64,000 bases of DNA from Pseudovibrio exalbescens DSM 16456 (GCF_000422785.1 NZ_KE383918.1:398649-462648), one strand, 5' to 3'; positions 17,547-28,031 are shown, counted from the stretch's first letter. Notes: generated by a model not told the origin, from the sequence alone. Translations and numbers: made by a program.

Positions 17547-19205
17547 ATGTTAGAACGAAGAGCCAGATACCTGTCGCTGGAGGAGGGGGGATTTGCTCTT
17601 CTTCTGGCAGCTACAGCGTTCATGTGTTTGATTATTGCCGGTAAGACATTCGATCAAGTCCTGGCTTTTCATGCTAGTTTGATTTCCTTGGCCGCCGCAG
17701 TCGGTACTTTCTATATTTTCCGTCGGTACTTTGATGGTGATAACGAGCCGATCCCGCAAGAGGTAGACGGTAAGCCGAACTACAATATGGCACCGATCGA
17801 GTTCGCCACTTGGGCCTCCGTTTTTTGGGGCATCGCCGGCTTTTTGGTGGGCTTGGTCATCGCGCTTCAGTTGGCATATCCCGTACTGAACTTCGATCTG
17901 CCTTGGACCAGCTTTGGTCGCCTGCGTCCGCTGCACACGTCGGCGGTTATCTTCGCGTTCGGCGGCAACGTCCTGATAGCAACGTCGATGTATGTCGTGC
18001 AGCGCACATGCCGAGCCAGAATGCCCGGCCGTATCCTGCCATGGGCGGTCGTACTGGGGTATAACCTGTTCATCGTGGTTGCTGGCACCGGCTATCTGCT
18101 TGGCGTTACTCAAAGTAAGGAATACGCTGAGCCTGAGTGGTACGCTGATCTGCTGCTCACCGTTGTGTGGGTGTTCTATCTCTTCCTGTTCCTCGGTACG
18201 CTCTGGAAGCGCAAGGAGCCACACATTTACGTGGCGAACTGGTTCTATCTTGCGTTCATTGTGACAATCGCGGTTCTTCACATCTTCAACAACGCATCAC
18301 TGCCGGTCTCGATCTTCTCAAGCAAGTCGTACATTGTTTGGGCCGGGGTTCAGGATGCGATGGTCCAGTGGTGGTATGGCCACAACGCAGTTGGCTTCTT
18401 CCTGACTGCTGGCTTCCTCGCCATCATGTACTACTTCATTCCGAAGCGCGCTGATCGGCCGGTTTATTCCTACCGTCTGTCCATTGTTCACTTCTGGGCG
18501 TTGATCTTCATCTACATCTGGGCAGGGCCTCACCACCTGCACTACACGTCTCTGCCGCAGTGGGCATCTACCCTTGGCATGACCTTCTCCATCATCCTCT
18601 GGATGCCGTCATGGGGTGGTATGATCAACGGTCTGATGACGCTGTCCGGAGCGTGGGACAAACTGCGCACCGACCCCGTACTGCGTATGATGGTTGTGTC
18701 CGTCGCGTTCTACGGCATGTCCACCTTCGAGGGGCCGGTCATGTCCATTCGCGCCGTCAACTCCCTGTCGCACTACACGGACTGGACCATTGGGCACGTA
18801 CACGCAGGTGCTCTGGGCTGGGTAGGCTACATCTCCTTTGGTGCGCTCTACTGTCTGGTACCTTGGCTGTACAACAAGAAAGACGTGTACTCCCTGAAGC
18901 TGGTAAACTGGCACTTCTGGGTCTCGACGCTCGGTATCGTGCTCTACATCTGTGCGATGTGGGTATCCGGTATCATGCAAGGTCTGATGTGGCGCGCCTA
19001 TGACAGCCTCGGTTTCCTAGAGTACTCCTTCATCGAAACGGTGGACGCAATGCATCCGTTCTACGTCATGCGTGCACTGGGTGGAGGCCTGTTCCTCTTG
19101 GGTGCGTTGATCATGGTCTACAACCTTTACATGACCGCCCGCCACGGCGAGGCCGCGGAAGCCCGCGTTGCTCAGCCAGACGGCCAGCTTGCGCCAGCTG
19201 AGTAA
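17547..19205 (+). CDS. ccoN: cbb3-type cytochrome c oxidase subunit I
   Basis: This 552-residue catalytic subunit has about 12-14 helices. Haem and CuB histidines are visible in [45 protein letters not shown] and [12 protein letters not shown]. It reduces O2 to water with high affinity and pumps protons at the inner membrane. Length and motifs match FixN/CcoN. It is the first gene of ccoNOQP-ccoGHIS, under the FixK box at 17454-17467. Confidence 0.97.
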   Translation: MLERRARYLSLEEGGFALLLAATAFMCLIIAGKTFDQVLAFHASLISLAAAVGTFYIFRRYFDGDNEPIPQEVDGKPNYNMAPIEFATWASVFWGIAGFLVGLVIALQLAYPVLNFDLPWTSFGRLRPLHTSAVIFAFGGNVLIATSMYVVQRTCRARMPGRILPWAVVLGYNLFIVVAGTGYLLGVTQSKEYAEPEWYADLLLTVVWVFYLFLFLGTLWKRKEPHIYVANWFYLAFIVTIAVLHIFNNASLPVSIFSSKSYIVWAGVQDAMVQWWYGHNAVGFFLTAGFLAIMYYFIPKRADRPVYSYRLSIVHFWALIFIYIWAGPHHLHYTSLPQWASTLGMTFSIILWMPSWGGMINGLMTLSGAWDKLRTDPVLRMMVVSVAFYGMSTFEGPVMSIRAVNSLSHYTDWTIGHVHAGALGWVGYISFGALYCLVPWLYNKKDVYSLKLVNWHFWVSTLGIVLYICAMWVSGIMQGLMWRAYDSLGFLEYSFIETVDAMHPFYVMRALGGGLFLLGALIMVYNLYMTARHGEAAEARVAQPDGQLAPAE

Positions 19206-19221
19206 GGGAGGGGAACAGTTA

Positions 19222-19956
19222 ATGTCTGCTTGGAAAAAACACGAAATCTTCGAGAAGAACTCGCTGATCCTCACCATTGGTATTGTGGTGATGATCTCCA
19301 TCGGCGGGTTGGTCGAAATCGTTCCACTCTACTACCTCAAGAGTACCATTGAGGAAACGGAGGGCATGCGCCCCTACACTCCGTTGGAGTTGGCAGGACG
19401 GAACATCTACGTTCGCGAGGGCTGCTACACTTGTCACTCGCAGCAGATCCGTCCGCTGCGGGATGAACTGGAGCGCTATGGTCCTTACTCGCTGGCAGCG
19501 GAGTCCATGTACGACCGCCCGTTCCAGTGGGGGTCTAAAAGAACGGGTCCGGACTTGGCACGCGTTGGGGGAAAATACTCCGACGAGTGGCATCGCGATC
19601 ACTTGATCAATCCGCGGTCCGTATCGCCAACCTCCGTCATGCCAGGTTATCCGTTCCTGGCGGAGAACAAGTTGGATACACGCGATATCCGCGAGCATTT
19701 GGAGCTTAATGCCGTCTACGGCGTGCCCTATACGGAAGAGCAAATCCAATACGCTCGGGCTGACCTGGTCGCACAGGCCAATCCTGATCGTGGGGATATT
19801 GATGGGTTTGAAGAACGGTATCCGGGTGTTGCAGCTCGAGCATTCGATGGTGATCCGTCTGACGTAACAGAGATGGATGCTCTGGTTGCGTATCTTCAAA
19901 TGCTCGGCACGCTCGTCGATTTCGAGCTTTACGACAACAACGCGAACCTGCGCTGA
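19222..19956 (+). CDS. ccoO: cbb3-type cytochrome c oxidase subunit II (mono-haem c)
   Basis: This 244-residue protein has an N-terminal membrane anchor (about 15-40) and a periplasmic c-type domain with haem motif CYTCH in [17 protein letters not shown]. The axial Met lies in [11 protein letters not shown]. It passes electrons from CcoP to CcoN. The ATG at 19222 follows GGGAGGGG. It starts 16 bp after ccoN. Confidence 0.96.
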   Translation: MSAWKKHEIFEKNSLILTIGIVVMISIGGLVEIVPLYYLKSTIEETEGMRPYTPLELAGRNIYVREGCYTCHSQQIRPLRDELERYGPYSLAAESMYDRPFQWGSKRTGPDLARVGGKYSDEWHRDHLINPRSVSPTSVMPGYPFLAENKLDTRDIREHLELNAVYGVPYTEEQIQYARADLVAQANPDRGDIDGFEERYPGVAARAFDGDPSDVTEMDALVAYLQMLGTLVDFELYDNNANLR

Positions 19957-19966
19957 GGAGGTCACG

Positions 19967-20125
19967 ATGGAGTCAACCTACAACATACTCGCGAGTTTCG
20001 CGCAAACCGGCGGCCTGCTGTATTTTATGGCTATTTTCGCTGGTGTCGTAATCTATGCCGTGTGGCCCGGGAATAAGGAGCGCTTCGACGATGCAGCCCA
20101 GATCCCGTTTCGGGAGGACGACTAA
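19967..20125 (+). CDS. ccoQ: cbb3 oxidase accessory subunit CcoQ
   Basis: This 52-residue protein has one transmembrane helix (about 15-34) and the typical VWPGNKERFDDAA segment after it. CcoQ/FixQ stabilises the assembled oxidase. GAGGAGG precedes the ATG. The gene overlaps ccoP by one base (TAATG), so the two are translationally coupled. Confidence 0.93.
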   Translation: MESTYNILASFAQTGGLLYFMAIFAGVVIYAVWPGNKERFDDAAQIPFREDD

Positions 20126-21003
20126 TGGCTGAACACAAAAAAGAAATCGATAAGCTCTCCGGCGTGGAGACAACGGGCCATGAATGGGACGGGTTGAAGG
20201 AACTGAACAACCCGCTGCCCAAGTGGTGGCTCTACCTGTTCTATGCCACCATTGTCTGGTCCGTTGGCTATTGGGTGCTGATGCCGTCGTGGCCCTTGGT
20301 GAGTGACTACACCAGTGGGCTCCTTGGGCACAGCCAACGCGCAAACGTTCACCGCGAGTTTGAAGCCGCCATGTCTGAACGCGCCGAAACGGGCAATCAA
20401 CTCATGGAAGCCTCTCTGGAAGAGATCCGGTCAACACCAGAGCTGCTTGAGTTCGCTCTGGCAAGTGGCGGTGCAGCTTTTGCGGATAATTGTGCGCCTT
20501 GTCACGGCACCGGGGCGACGGGTTTTGAGGGCTATCCGAACCTGCAGGACGACGTCTGGATATGGGGTGGCTCCATGGATGACATCCTTCAGACGATTTC
20601 CTACGGCGTGCGATCTGAACATCCCGACACGCGGTTCGGCGAAATGCTGGCCTTTGGTCGCGATGAAATCCTGAATGACGATGAGATCAGCGCTGTCGCA
20701 AATTATGTGGCTGCTGAACTCGCTGGGACGGAGCCGGAAGACGGAGCCGATCTGGATACGGGTGCAACTGTCTACATGGACAACTGTGCCGCCTGCCATG
20801 GGGATGAAGGACTGGGCAGCAAAGAACTGGGAGCTCCCAATCTGACTGCGCCGAACTACCTTTACGGAAATACGGTCGAAGCAATCGAAGCTCAGGTGAA
20901 CAATCCGCGTCACGGTGTGATGCCGCCATGGATTGATCGTCTGGGTGAGACCACCGTTAAGTCTCTGGCTGTTTACGTCCACTCATTGGGCGGCGGCCAG
21001 TAA
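20125..21003 (+). CDS. ccoP: cbb3-type cytochrome c oxidase subunit III (di-haem c)
   Basis: This 292-residue subunit has one or two N-terminal membrane segments (about 33-60) and two cytochrome c domains with haem motifs CAPCH and CAACH. Axial methionines lie in the SMDDI/GEMLAF region and in HGVMPPW. It accepts electrons from the soluble cytochrome c pool or bc1 and feeds CcoO. The start codon overlaps the ccoQ stop. Confidence 0.96.
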   Translation: MAEHKKEIDKLSGVETTGHEWDGLKELNNPLPKWWLYLFYATIVWSVGYWVLMPSWPLVSDYTSGLLGHSQRANVHREFEAAMSERAETGNQLMEASLEEIRSTPELLEFALASGGAAFADNCAPCHGTGATGFEGYPNLQDDVWIWGGSMDDILQTISYGVRSEHPDTRFGEMLAFGRDEILNDDEISAVANYVAAELAGTEPEDGADLDTGATVYMDNCAACHGDEGLGSKELGAPNLTAPNYLYGNTVEAIEAQVNNPRHGVMPPWIDRLGETTVKSLAVYVHSLGGGQ

Positions 21004-21024
21004 CACCCCATCCGCAAGCTTTGG

Positions 21025-21056
21025 GAACGGGGATGCTGGATGCGGCGTCCCCGTTC
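21025..21056 (+). other. Hairpin between ccoNOQP and ccoGHIS
   Basis: A 9-bp perfect stem GAACGGGGA/TCCCCGTTC with a 14-base loop lies 22 bp after the ccoP stop. No T-run follows. It probably protects the 3' end of the oxidase message or partly attenuates the assembly genes. Confidence 0.6.
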
Positions 21057-21092
21057 AATTACATCTGGTAAAGACTGGGACAGGCAACGACC

Positions 21093-22553
21093 ATGTCAAC
21101 GAATGTAGATCCGTCAACTCAATTGGACGAAGATACGTGGTTTGTATCGGCTGAGAAGGTATATCCTCAGTCGGTGAAGGGAACGTTTCGAACGATCAAG
21201 TGGGCGATCTTGTTCGTTACGCTTGGCATTTATTATTTCCTGCCATTTATCCGTTGGGATCGTGGGCCAGGAGCGCCCGATCAGGCGGTCCTCGTCGACT
21301 TTGAAGCACGTCGCGCCTATTTCTTCTTCATCGAAATCTGGCCTCAGGAAGTCTATTACTTGACCGGTCTGTTGGTCATTGCGGCTGTCATGTTGTTCTT
21401 GATGAACGCGGTAGCCGGGCGAGTCTGGTGCGGATACTTGTGTCCCCAAACCGTATGGACAGATCTTTTTCTTAAGGTCGAACGCTTTTTTGAAGGTGAC
21501 CGCCGTCAGCGGATCAACTTCGACAAGGAGCCATGGACGGCCAATAAGATTGCGCGCAAGACAGGCAAGCATGCCGTGTGGCTGTTGATTGCCTGGTGGA
21601 CAGGTGGAGCATGGGTGCTTTACTTTGCGGATGCGCCCACACTGGTCTATGAGCTTGCTACGGGGCAGGCTTCGCTGGTCGTTTATGCTTGGATTGGTAT
21701 CCTGACATTTACCACCTATTCGCTTGCAGGCCACATGCGCGAACAGGTGTGCACCTACATGTGTCCATGGCCGCGTATTCAGGCCGCGCTCACGGACGAG
21801 TATGCGCTCAATGTGACCTATCGCGCAGACCGCGGCGAACCGCGTGGTCACCTCAAGGAAAACAAGAAGCGCGCTGCCGAAGGCCTTCCGGCCGGTGATT
21901 GTATTGATTGCCACCAGTGTGTGGCCGTATGTCCAACGGGCGTTGACATCCGCAAGGGCAGCCAACTTGAGTGTATTCAGTGCGGCTTGTGCATTGACGC
22001 CTGCGATAACATCATGACGAAAGTCGGAAAGCCGACTGGCCTTATTGCCTACGATACCGACATCAATATGGAGCGGCGGGAGCAGGGACTGGAGCCGGTT
22101 TACAAGTTCATTCGCCCGCGTACGGTCATTTACGCCGCCATCATCGCGATCTCGGCTGGCATCATGCTTTACACGCTCATGAACCGTCAGATGATCGATC
22201 TGTCCGTTGTTCATGATCGTAACCCGCTCTACGTTGTTCAGGACAAGGGTGTGATCCGCAATGGCTATACCATGCGGGTGCTCAATAAAATGAACGAGGC
22301 TCAGACCTTTACCTTGGCGGTAGAAAGCGATTCCGGCGAATTTACTGCTGAAGTGATTGGGGTCGAAAGCAACGCTGACGGATCGATTGCCATTGACATG
22401 GGGCCGGATCGTACACGCCAGATACGCGCTCTCGTATTCTCTGAGCCCGATGCCGACCTTCCTGCTTCCAGCCCTCTGGACTTTGTGCTGGAGAACACGG
22501 ACAACGGTGAGAAGGTCGTAATTACTGACTTCTTCAGAGCGCCCGAGCAATAA
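21093..22553 (+). CDS. ccoG: cbb3 oxidase assembly protein CcoG (RdxA/FixG), 4Fe-4S
   Basis: This 486-residue polyferredoxin-like membrane protein has five or so helices in the first 400 residues. Cysteine-rich loops are CGYLCPQTVW and CTYMCPWP. A double cluster domain follows: CIDCHQCVAVCP and CIQCGLCIDACD. A C-terminal immunoglobulin-like periplasmic domain spans about 370-485. In Rhodobacter and Vibrio, CcoG is a cupric reductase that aids CuB insertion. It is the first gene of the assembly half of the operon. Confidence 0.95.
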   Translation: MSTNVDPSTQLDEDTWFVSAEKVYPQSVKGTFRTIKWAILFVTLGIYYFLPFIRWDRGPGAPDQAVLVDFEARRAYFFFIEIWPQEVYYLTGLLVIAAVMLFLMNAVAGRVWCGYLCPQTVWTDLFLKVERFFEGDRRQRINFDKEPWTANKIARKTGKHAVWLLIAWWTGGAWVLYFADAPTLVYELATGQASLVVYAWIGILTFTTYSLAGHMREQVCTYMCPWPRIQAALTDEYALNVTYRADRGEPRGHLKENKKRAAEGLPAGDCIDCHQCVAVCPTGVDIRKGSQLECIQCGLCIDACDNIMTKVGKPTGLIAYDTDINMERREQGLEPVYKFIRPRTVIYAAIIAISAGIMLYTLMNRQMIDLSVVHDRNPLYVVQDKGVIRNGYTMRVLNKMNEAQTFTLAVESDSGEFTAEVIGVESNADGSIAIDMGPDRTRQIRALVFSEPDADLPASSPLDFVLENTDNGEKVVITDFFRAPEQ

Positions 22554-22563
22554 TCGCTCGGGC
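22541..22563 (+). other. Hairpin overlapping the ccoG stop codon
   Basis: An 8-bp perfect stem GCCCGAGC/GCTCGGGC (22541-22548 and 22556-22563) encloses the TAA of ccoG in its loop. There is no T-run. Similar stop-overlapping hairpins occur after hisD and after infA. Confidence 0.5.
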
Positions 22564-22600
22564 CTGTTCTGAGGCATTCACTCTGCAAACTGGTGAGGCG

Positions 22601-23125
22601 ATGACGCTGACTATGAACACGAATACTCCAAAAAAACCGCGCCAGATCACGGGTCGGTTTGTCCTGATGTGTTTTGTGGGTTTTTTTGGCGTCATCTTCG
22701 CCGCCAACGCAATCATGATGTATCTGGCGCTTGGAACCTTTCCTGGGCTTGAAGTTGAGAGTACCTATGAGGTCAGCCAAGGCTACAACGAGGAAATTGC
22801 GCTCGCCAAGGCACTGGAGGCCAAGGAGTGGTCTGTTGATGCCGATGTGGACCGGAACGATGCGGGTCAGGTATTTGTCTCGGTCAAGGCGCGGGACAAG
22901 AACGGGGCCCCCATTCAGGGGGACGAATTTACCATCAAGTTCCAACGCCCCACGAGCACCAGCACCGATGTGGTTTTGCGCTTGCAAGAGCAAGAAGCCG
23001 GTCGTTACGTCGGTAATATCGAACATATTGCCCTTGGCAACTGGACGGTTGTTGTGGAAGCTTACAGCGCCGGTTCCGGGGATACACCGGTATTCCGCTC
23101 CCGCAACCGCCTGTTTTTCGAGTAG
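22601..23125 (+). CDS. ccoH: FixH/CcoH cbb3 assembly protein
   Basis: This 174-residue protein has one N-terminal membrane helix (about 20-45) and a periplasmic FixH domain (GLEVESTYEVSQGYN, then a beta-rich part ending GNWTVVVEA). It belongs between ccoG and ccoI by universal synteny and is needed for stable oxidase assembly. The ATG at 22601 is preceded by a weak GTGAGG; an ATG four codons later is possible. Confidence 0.92.
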   Translation: MTLTMNTNTPKKPRQITGRFVLMCFVGFFGVIFAANAIMMYLALGTFPGLEVESTYEVSQGYNEEIALAKALEAKEWSVDADVDRNDAGQVFVSVKARDKNGAPIQGDEFTIKFQRPTSTSTDVVLRLQEQEAGRYVGNIEHIALGNWTVVVEAYSAGSGDTPVFRSRNRLFFE

Positions 23126-23135
23126 CTAAACCGAC

Positions 23136-25352
23136 ATGAACGCGCACACGCGAGATTGGGAGGCATTTGTCACCCAGAAGGAGGACGGCAAGGCTCACAT
23201 GGAACTTGCCGTGGACGGGATTACGTGTGCTGCTTGTATCTTTGAGATAGAGCGCGAGCTATTGAAGGAGCAGGGCATCAGCCATGCCCGGGTCAACATG
23301 TCCAGTCAGCGTCTGTCGGTGGACTGGGATGAAGCCGCCTACAATCCTTCTCGCCTCGTGGATCTCATGGAGGCCCTTGGCTACAAGGTATATCCATTTG
23401 ATCCGGCACAAGTGAAAGCCCGCGGCGACCGGATCGGTCATGAGCTGTTGCGCTCGTTGGCCATTTCCGGCTTTGCTGCGATGAACATCATGCTGTTGTC
23501 CATCTCGGTGTGGTCTGGCAACTCGTCAGACATTGATATGGAAACACGCGCTTTCTTTCACTGGTTATCTGCCTTGATTGCGTTGCCAACGGTCGTTTAC
23601 GCCGGGCGTCCGTTTTATCGCAGCGCACTCAAGGCTATAAAGACCGGGCGTTTGAACATGGATGTGCCGATTTCCATTGGCGTCCTGTTGGCCACCGGAC
23701 TGTCGGTCGTACAAACCGTCCAGCATGCCCGTCACGCGTATTTCGATAGCGCTGTAATGCTGTTGTTCTTCCTGTTGGCCGGCCGTTACCTTGACCATAT
23801 GATGCGCCGGAAAACGCGCTCATTCGCCGAAAACATTGCCACGTTGAAGGCCGAGAGTGCAGCAAAGATCCTGCCCGACGGGTCGACTCAAGAAGTGCCT
23901 TTGTCAAAGCTGGAGGCGGGAGACAAGGTTCTCGTGCGCGCCGGGGAGCGTGTCTCGGTTGATGGTGTGGTTTTGGAGGGGCAGTCAGAAATTGATCAAA
24001 GCCTTGTAACAGGGGAAACGCGCCTGCAACCGGTCTCGGTTGGTGATAATGTATTTGCCGGCACCCTCAACGGCCCCGGCACCCTCACTTTGGGCGTAAC
24101 AGCCTCCGCCAAGGGGACGTTGCTTGACGAAGTCAACCGCCTTCTGGAAACGGCCCTTGAGGGGCGCTCATCTTACGTTCAGATAGCTGATCGGGCCTCC
24201 CAACTTTATGCGCCAGTAGTGCATCTGGCCGCATTGATAACGTTTTTGGGGTGGGTATTCCTCATGGGCGCGGATTGGCAATATGGGTTGGTTATTGCCA
24301 TATCCGTGCTGATCATCACCTGCCCCTGTGCGCTTGGGCTGGCTATCCCCGTGGTGCAAGTCGTCGCCAGTGGCCTTTTCTTCCGCTCCAGAATCTTGCT
24401 GAACGCGGGAGATGCGGTGGAGCGTCTGGCGAATGTAAAGACGATTGTTTTTGACAAGACCGGTACGGTGACACTGCCGCAAGCAACGCTTGGTGACGCT
24501 GGCGGCCTCTCAGAGGCTGATCTGGCGCTTGCCGGTCGTCTGGCTCTCAGTTCTCGGCATCCGCTGTCTCAGGCCTTGTCCAAAGCCACAGCGCAGACCC
24601 AACCGATTGGTGGGGCCAGTGAGGTTGTCGGTAAAGGCGTGCAGGGTCAGTGGGACGGTGAAGAGATACGGCTTGGTTCCCCAAGCTTCTGTGGTATTCC
24701 GCAGGGAGCGGTAGAGCAGCGGCAAAAGGAACAGCCTGGAAGCTCGTTGCTGGCATTTCGGCGAGGCGCTGATGTGTGGGCCCTGTTGGCGATTGGGCAG
24801 TATTTGCGACAGGATGCAGTCGAGACGATGGCGGCGTTGCGTGCGCGTGGGTACAATCTGGAGCTGTTGTCCGGGGACACCGCCGAAGCTGTAGGGGATG
24901 TAGCGGCTGCTCTGGGTATCGAACGTTGGCAAGCAGCAGTCAAACCTCAGGACAAGATTGCTCATATTGAGCACCTGAAGGCCCAAGGCCACGCAGTGAT
25001 GATGGTGGGCGATGGCTTGAATGACGCGCCGGCGTTAGCGGCCGCAAACGTGTCCATGTCTCCCGTGTCCGCAGTGCACGTCAGTCAAGCTGCAGCAGAT
25101 GCCATGTTCCTGGGAGATGAGTTGATGCCGGTGGTTGAGGCGCTGGACATAGCCGGAAAGGCTCATCGTCTGATGCAGGAAAATCTTGGTCTCTCGGTGA
25201 TTTACAACGTGATTGCTGTTCCCATTGCCGTATTGGGCTACGTCACACCACTGGTAGCGGCCTTGGCCATGTCAGGCTCGTCCATTATAGTGGTCTTGAA
25301 CGCCGTGCGGCTCCAGTTCATGGTCAAGCAAGCAAACAAGGAAAGCGTCTGA
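23136..25352 (+). CDS. ccoI: Copper-transporting P1B-type ATPase for cbb3 assembly
   Basis: This 738-residue ATPase has an HMA domain with GITCAAC (about 25-90), then eight transmembrane helices. The actuator motif is SLVTGET, the intramembrane metal motif CPC lies in IITCPCALGLAIP, the phosphorylation loop is DKTGTVT, the P1B His-Pro is in SSRHPLS, and the hinge is GDGLNDAPAL. FixI/CcoI exports Cu(I) for maturation of CcoN rather than for detoxification. It follows ccoH by 10 bp and overlaps ccoS by one base. Confidence 0.95.
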   Translation: MNAHTRDWEAFVTQKEDGKAHMELAVDGITCAACIFEIERELLKEQGISHARVNMSSQRLSVDWDEAAYNPSRLVDLMEALGYKVYPFDPAQVKARGDRIGHELLRSLAISGFAAMNIMLLSISVWSGNSSDIDMETRAFFHWLSALIALPTVVYAGRPFYRSALKAIKTGRLNMDVPISIGVLLATGLSVVQTVQHARHAYFDSAVMLLFFLLAGRYLDHMMRRKTRSFAENIATLKAESAAKILPDGSTQEVPLSKLEAGDKVLVRAGERVSVDGVVLEGQSEIDQSLVTGETRLQPVSVGDNVFAGTLNGPGTLTLGVTASAKGTLLDEVNRLLETALEGRSSYVQIADRASQLYAPVVHLAALITFLGWVFLMGADWQYGLVIAISVLIITCPCALGLAIPVVQVVASGLFFRSRILLNAGDAVERLANVKTIVFDKTGTVTLPQATLGDAGGLSEADLALAGRLALSSRHPLSQALSKATAQTQPIGGASEVVGKGVQGQWDGEEIRLGSPSFCGIPQGAVEQRQKEQPGSSLLAFRRGADVWALLAIGQYLRQDAVETMAALRARGYNLELLSGDTAEAVGDVAAALGIERWQAAVKPQDKIAHIEHLKAQGHAVMMVGDGLNDAPALAAANVSMSPVSAVHVSQAAADAMFLGDELMPVVEALDIAGKAHRLMQENLGLSVIYNVIAVPIAVLGYVTPLVAALAMSGSSIIVVLNAVRLQFMVKQANKESV

Positions 25353-25534
25353 TGGAAGTATTGCTCTATCTTATTCCAGCCGCCCTCATTTTGGGTGGAT
25401 CAGGCCTTATCGCATTCCTGTGGTCCATGAAGAACGGCCAGTATGATGATTTAGAAGGCGCCAAGTGGCGCATTCTCGACGATGGCGACTTGCCGGACGA
25501 TCATGCCCGAACCGCTGGTCCTGATGCCAAATAG
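25352..25534 (+). CDS. ccoS: cbb3 oxidase assembly protein CcoS
   Basis: This 60-residue protein has an N-terminal helix (about 4-26), then FLWSMKNGQYDDLEGAKWRI, which is diagnostic for CcoS/FixS, and an acidic tail. CcoS is needed for cofactor insertion into the oxidase. Its ATG overlaps the ccoI stop (TGATG type). Confidence 0.93.
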   Translation: MEVLLYLIPAALILGGSGLIAFLWSMKNGQYDDLEGAKWRILDDGDLPDDHARTAGPDAK

Positions 25535-25600
25535 AGCAGGGGCAGAAAACCAAACTGCGTGAATGAGATTTACAGGCGTCAAGAGCGCTTTCAATCAACA

Positions 25601-25632
25601 AAAAAAGGCCGGCGTGATGCCGGCCTTTTTTT
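25601..25632. terminator. Bidirectional terminator between ccoS and hemA
   Basis: A 9-bp stem AAGGCCGGC/GCCGGCCTT (25605-25613 and 25619-25627) with a 5-base loop has A-runs on the left and T-runs on the right, so it should stop both the rightward cco operon and the leftward hemA transcript. Confidence 0.93.
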
Positions 25633-25649
25633 TGAATGCGCTGTGAGGT

Positions 25650-26924
25650 TCAGCCCCCAGCAGCGTGATGGAGGATGGCAGCAGTAGGCGCTGCTTCTTC
25701 TTCAAGCGTGGCGTCTGACTTGAAGTCGATCCCCAACTCGTTCCACACATCCACCATGGAGGTTACCAGGTGATCAATCAGTTCATCCGAGTGCGCTGGA
25801 CCAGGGGTGATACGCAAGCGCTCAAGGCCGCGTGGCACGGTCGGATAGTTGATTGGCTGAATGTAGATATCATGCTTTTCAAGCAGCATGTCGGAAGCCT
25901 TTTTACAAAGGTCCGGGTCTGCGACCAGAATTGGGATGATATGAGTTTCTGAATGCATGACCGGCAGGCCTGCAGCATTCAATCTGTCTTTTGTGCGTTG
26001 CGCCTGACGCTGCTGGGCATCCCGTTCTTCTGAGGATGTCTTGAGGTGGCGGATTGATGTCGTCGCCGCGGCAGCCAGACTCGGGGGCAGCGATGTGGTG
26101 AAAATGAAGCCCGGTGCATAGGAGCGAACCGCATCTACGATGGCGGATGAGCCAGTAATGTAACCACCCATGACCCCGACAGCCTTGGCTAGAGTGCCTT
26201 CAATCACGTCCATGCGATCCATGACACCGTCACGCTCACAGATACCTGCGCCACGCTCGCCGTACATACCTACAGCATGCACTTCGTCGATGTAGGTCAT
26301 TGCGTTGTACTTGTCGGCAAGATCGGCAATGCGTTCAATAGGGGCAATATCCCCATCCATGGAATAAACGGATTCAAAGACGATCAGCTTCGCGCGCTCG
26401 TTGCCGGCGCTGCGCAGCAAATCTTCCAGATGTTCCAGATCATTGTGGCGCCACACCTTCTTCGCAGAGCCGGAGTTGCGAACGCCGGCAATCATGGAGG
26501 CGTGGTTCAGTTGGTCCGACAGGATCAGGCAGTCCGGCAACAGCTTGGCGAGTGTGGAAATGGCCGCCTCATTGGAGACAAAGCCTGACGTAAAGGTCAG
26601 AGCAGCTTCCTTGCCATGCCAATCGGCGAGCTCTGCTTCCAGCTGCACAAGCGGATTGTTGGTTCCGGAAATGTTACGCGTGCCACCGGAACCTGCACCC
26701 ATGGTGTACGTGGCGTTCGCGGATGCTTCGATGACCTTTGGGTTATGCCCCATGGCCAGATAGTCATTGGAACACCACACAACGATTTCGCGTTCTTCGC
26801 CGTTGCGGCGCAAAATCGCCCGTGGATGCTTGCCCGTAATGCGCTCAAGGTCCGCGAATACCCGATAACGTTTTTCATCCTTCAGGGAGGCAATCGCCTC
26901 TTTGAAGATCGCTTCGTAATTCAT
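25650..26924 (-). CDS. hemA: 5-aminolevulinate synthase
   Basis: This 424-residue PLP enzyme condenses glycine and succinyl-CoA to 5-aminolevulinate, the first step of haem synthesis in alphaproteobacteria. Diagnostic blocks are [11 protein letters not shown] (about 78-88), [20 protein letters not shown] and [12 protein letters not shown]. The PLP lysine is Lys247 in [14 protein letters not shown]. The ATG follows AAGGAA. No FixK box is visible in the 270 bp upstream. Its position beside cbb3 and hemN fits haem supply for respiration. Confidence 0.97.
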   Translation of the reverse strand: MNYEAIFKEAIASLKDEKRYRVFADLERITGKHPRAILRRNGEEREIVVWCSNDYLAMGHNPKVIEASANATYTMGAGSGGTRNISGTNNPLVQLEAELADWHGKEAALTFTSGFVSNEAAISTLAKLLPDCLILSDQLNHASMIAGVRNSGSAKKVWRHNDLEHLEDLLRSAGNERAKLIVFESVYSMDGDIAPIERIADLADKYNAMTYIDEVHAVGMYGERGAGICERDGVMDRMDVIEGTLAKAVGVMGGYITGSSAIVDAVRSYAPGFIFTTSLPPSLAAAATTSIRHLKTSSEERDAQQRQAQRTKDRLNAAGLPVMHSETHIIPILVADPDLCKKASDMLLEKHDIYIQPINYPTVPRGLERLRITPGPAHSDELIDHLVTSMVDVWNELGIDFKSDATLEEEAAPTAAILHHAAGG

Positions 26925-27211
26925 TCCATGTTCCTTGCTGATACCGGGTACTTTAGAGTGTTACTAAACTACTTGTAGTGCTTCCGTACGCAAAAGTCGT
27001 AGGACAGATTGCCGCAAGCTCCAGCGCTGTGGAAATACGATGTTAGGCTAAGCACTTACCATAGTCTGACACGACTCTGCGAGAAAAATCCTGATATTCT
27101 CCAATGGTGCGACGATATTTGTGCGAACATCCACTGAAGATTAAGAGGAGAGATTGGTTTTGTTAAAAAACCGCTGCTAGAGTTCCCCGGAAAAGGATGG
27201 AAGAGGGCCGT

Positions 27212-27703
27212 TTGAGTATCGATCTGACATCATTGTCGTTCCTTGTCGTGGAAGACAGTGCGTATATGCGTACGATCCTGCGCACGATGCTGCAGGGTTT
27301 TGGCGCGCGCCGTATCGTTGAAGCTGAAGACGGAGCGGCCGGTCTGGAAGCGCTTGATCGGGCCAATCCTGACATCCTCATTCTAGACTGGGTGATGCCC
27401 ATTCTGGATGGGCCGGACATGGTTCGCATGATCCGTACGCCCGATAATCCTTTTGCCTATATTCCGATCATCATGGTTACGGCTCACACCGAGCGCAGTC
27501 GCATTGTCGAAGCCCGCAAGCTGGGCGTCCATGAGCTTTTGTGCAAACCCATTTCGGCAAAAGCCCTGCACCAGCGCATCATGTCTGTCATTCTTCAGCC
27601 GCGCGATTTTGTAAAGACCGCTGGCTATTTTGGCCCCGCACCGAGGGCGATCAGAAACCACAAGAAAGCCTGGAAGGCGCCGGTCACCACAAACGGAGAC
27701 TGA
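27212..27703 (+). CDS. CheY-like single receiver protein with basic tail
   Basis: A receiver domain (about 8-125) has ED at 14-15, acceptor Asp59 in DILILDWVMPILDGP, Thr in MVTAHT and Lys in LLCKPIS. A short Arg/Lys-rich C-terminal tail of about 35 residues follows. No output domain is present. I start at the TTG at 27212 (SIDLTSL...), which has AGAGG at ideal distance and fits homologues that begin MSIDL; an in-frame ATG five codons earlier is the alternative. It stands alone, and its kinase partner is unknown. Confidence 0.8.
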   Translation: MSIDLTSLSFLVVEDSAYMRTILRTMLQGFGARRIVEAEDGAAGLEALDRANPDILILDWVMPILDGPDMVRMIRTPDNPFAYIPIIMVTAHTERSRIVEARKLGVHELLCKPISAKALHQRIMSVILQPRDFVKTAGYFGPAPRAIRNHKKAWKAPVTTNGD

Positions 27704-27777
27704 CCCTCTGAACCGCAGCCACTGCGAGTTCCAGACCATTTTCTGGTTTGCATCGTCGGTCGCCTGATACGGGCAAA

Positions 27778-27810
27778 GAAAAAGGCCGCCTCTTTTTTTA
27801 AAGGCGGCCT
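27778..27810 (-). terminator. Terminator, mainly for the leftward 62-residue gene
   Basis: A 9-bp stem AGGCCGCCT/AGGCGGCCT (27783-27791, 27802-27810) is followed on the minus strand by a U-run. It lies between two convergent genes and may also serve the receiver gene. Confidence 0.8.
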
Positions 27811-27842
27811 CGATATTTTGAGATCAACCTATCTTTTCCGTA

Positions 27843-28031
27843 TCATTGCTCGTTTACCAAAGCCGCCAAATGACGGCTGGCTTCCGCCCATTTCTCAGGG
27901 GGGAGTTGGGTGGCAGTACGAATAAGATCGGCAAAACCGTCTTCGTCCAGCTGGTATTTAAGGAGCATGAACTCTGCTTCTGAAAAACTATCTTCCCGAG
28001 AGTATTCGTACTCAGTCGATACTTGTTCCAT
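27843..28031 (-). CDS. Small acidic hypothetical protein
   Basis: This 62-residue acidic protein (MEQVSTEYEYSREDSFSEAE...) is predicted to be helical. AGGAGA seven bases before the ATG at 28031 supports translation, and a terminator follows. I recognise no family. Confidence 0.6.
   Translation of the reverse strand: MEQVSTEYEYSREDSFSEAEFMLLKYQLDEDGFADLIRTATQLPPEKWAEASRHLAALVNEQ

Noticed and set aside
21114..22577. A 487-codon open frame on the minus strand opposite ccoG
   Set aside because: It mirrors the ccoG codons exactly, has no family resemblance and no ribosome-binding site; ccoG is certain.
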